A stretch of 35,034 bases of DNA, taken from Clostridia bacterium (GTDB lineage Bacteria > Bacillota > Clostridia > Oscillospirales > CAG-382). The DNA is taken from the NCBI GenBank assembly GCA_017549405.1, contig JAFYUY010000080.1:1-35034 (forward strand), given 5' to 3'. Below the pieces are notes generated by a model. That model saw nothing but the letters and a program-made list of their open reading frames with translations, was not told where the DNA came from and made no database searches. The position numbers and the translations under genes were made by a program. Shown in pieces: positions 34,854 through 35,034 of the stretch (its first letter is position 1; each line of letters starts with the position of its first letter).

Positions 34854-34975
34854 ATCGTGTGAGTTTTTTGAGAAAGGTGATGAACTTTAAACATTTTGTA
34901 TATCGAAATCGCAGAAATGAATTTCATGCGCATTTTTTCAACCCGAACTATATTAAATGAAAAGGAGACTTTTTA

Positions 34976-35034
34976 ATGAAAAAACTCATCAGCATTTTAA
35001 TAACAGTTTGTATGTTATCTTCGATGATTCAGCT
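34976..35034 (+). CDS. Start of a secreted protein, cut by the right edge
   Basis: ATG 34976 follows AAAAGGAG at a nine-base spacing. The 19 complete visible codons read KKLISILITVCMLSSMIQ after Met, which is the basic and hydrophobic part of a signal peptide. Function cannot be inferred. It continues the run of secreted-protein genes in this region. Confidence 0.75.
   Translation, partial: MKKLISILITVCMLSSMIQ

Noticed and set aside
34880-34960. A 26-codon ORF between the leader terminator and the last gene, ending just before its Shine-Dalgarno
   Set aside because: AAAGG lies only about two bases before its ATG, which is too close, and the composition is low-complexity. It could be a leader peptide, but nothing beyond position supports it.

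Overview
The window looks like chromosomal DNA of an anaerobic Clostridia-type Firmicute. Supporting signs are the conserved Gram-positive order yicC-remA-gmk-rpoZ-priA-def-fmt-rsmB-rlmN-prpC-prkC-rsgA-thiN, AGGAGG-type ribosome binding sites, TTGACA/TATAAT promoters, a PASTA-domain kinase, and a dockerin-tailed secreted protein of the kind common in Ruminococcaceae/Oscillospiraceae. No genus can be named from the sequence alone.

Region 1 (about 1-14280, minus strand) is one long housekeeping operon. It reads leftward from a perfect TTGACA-17-TATAAT promoter at 14249-14277. It encodes an RNase-like protein (yicC), a matrix regulator (remA), guanylate kinase, RNA polymerase omega, replication restart helicase PriA, peptide deformylase, Met-tRNA formyltransferase, a membrane zinc protease, two rRNA methyltransferases (rsmB, rlmN), a PP2C phosphatase/PASTA kinase pair, ribosome-assembly GTPase RsgA and thiamine pyrophosphokinase. 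Genes are tightly packed, with several overlaps (ATGA at rsmB/rlmN). Compared with Bacillus subtilis, coaBC and rpe are absent and a yugP-like gene is inserted. A further unrecognised gene, coupled to thiN, runs off the left edge.

Region 2 (about 14320-17090) holds a small membrane protein, a stand-alone tRNA-Gln(CUG) with its own promoter and terminator, a small predicted ATPase, and a LytTR regulator/DUF3021 membrane-protein pair. The pair is preceded by a six-codon upstream ORF that has a near-perfect Shine-Dalgarno and ends inside a terminator-like hairpin.

Region 3 (about 17090-23205, minus strand) holds a DUF2974 alpha/beta hydrolase, a PrsA-like lipoprotein foldase, rbgA (with a substituted G4 motif), lepB, rplS with a structured leader, and a CBS-domain CorC/HlyC membrane protein.

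Region 4 (about 23206-35034, plus strand) is an accessory cell-surface or carbohydrate region. It contains a 2,270-residue secreted protein built from repeated beta-helix modules, InlB-type repeats and a C-terminal beta-helix. A cytoplasmic NodB-type deacetylase follows, then a 1,064-residue dockerin protein. A 478-bp gene-free stretch comes next with a promoter, several hairpins and an internal intrinsic terminator. The start of another secreted protein is cut by the right edge. The least explained parts are the giant protein, the structured leader at 34620-34853 and the LytTR leader.
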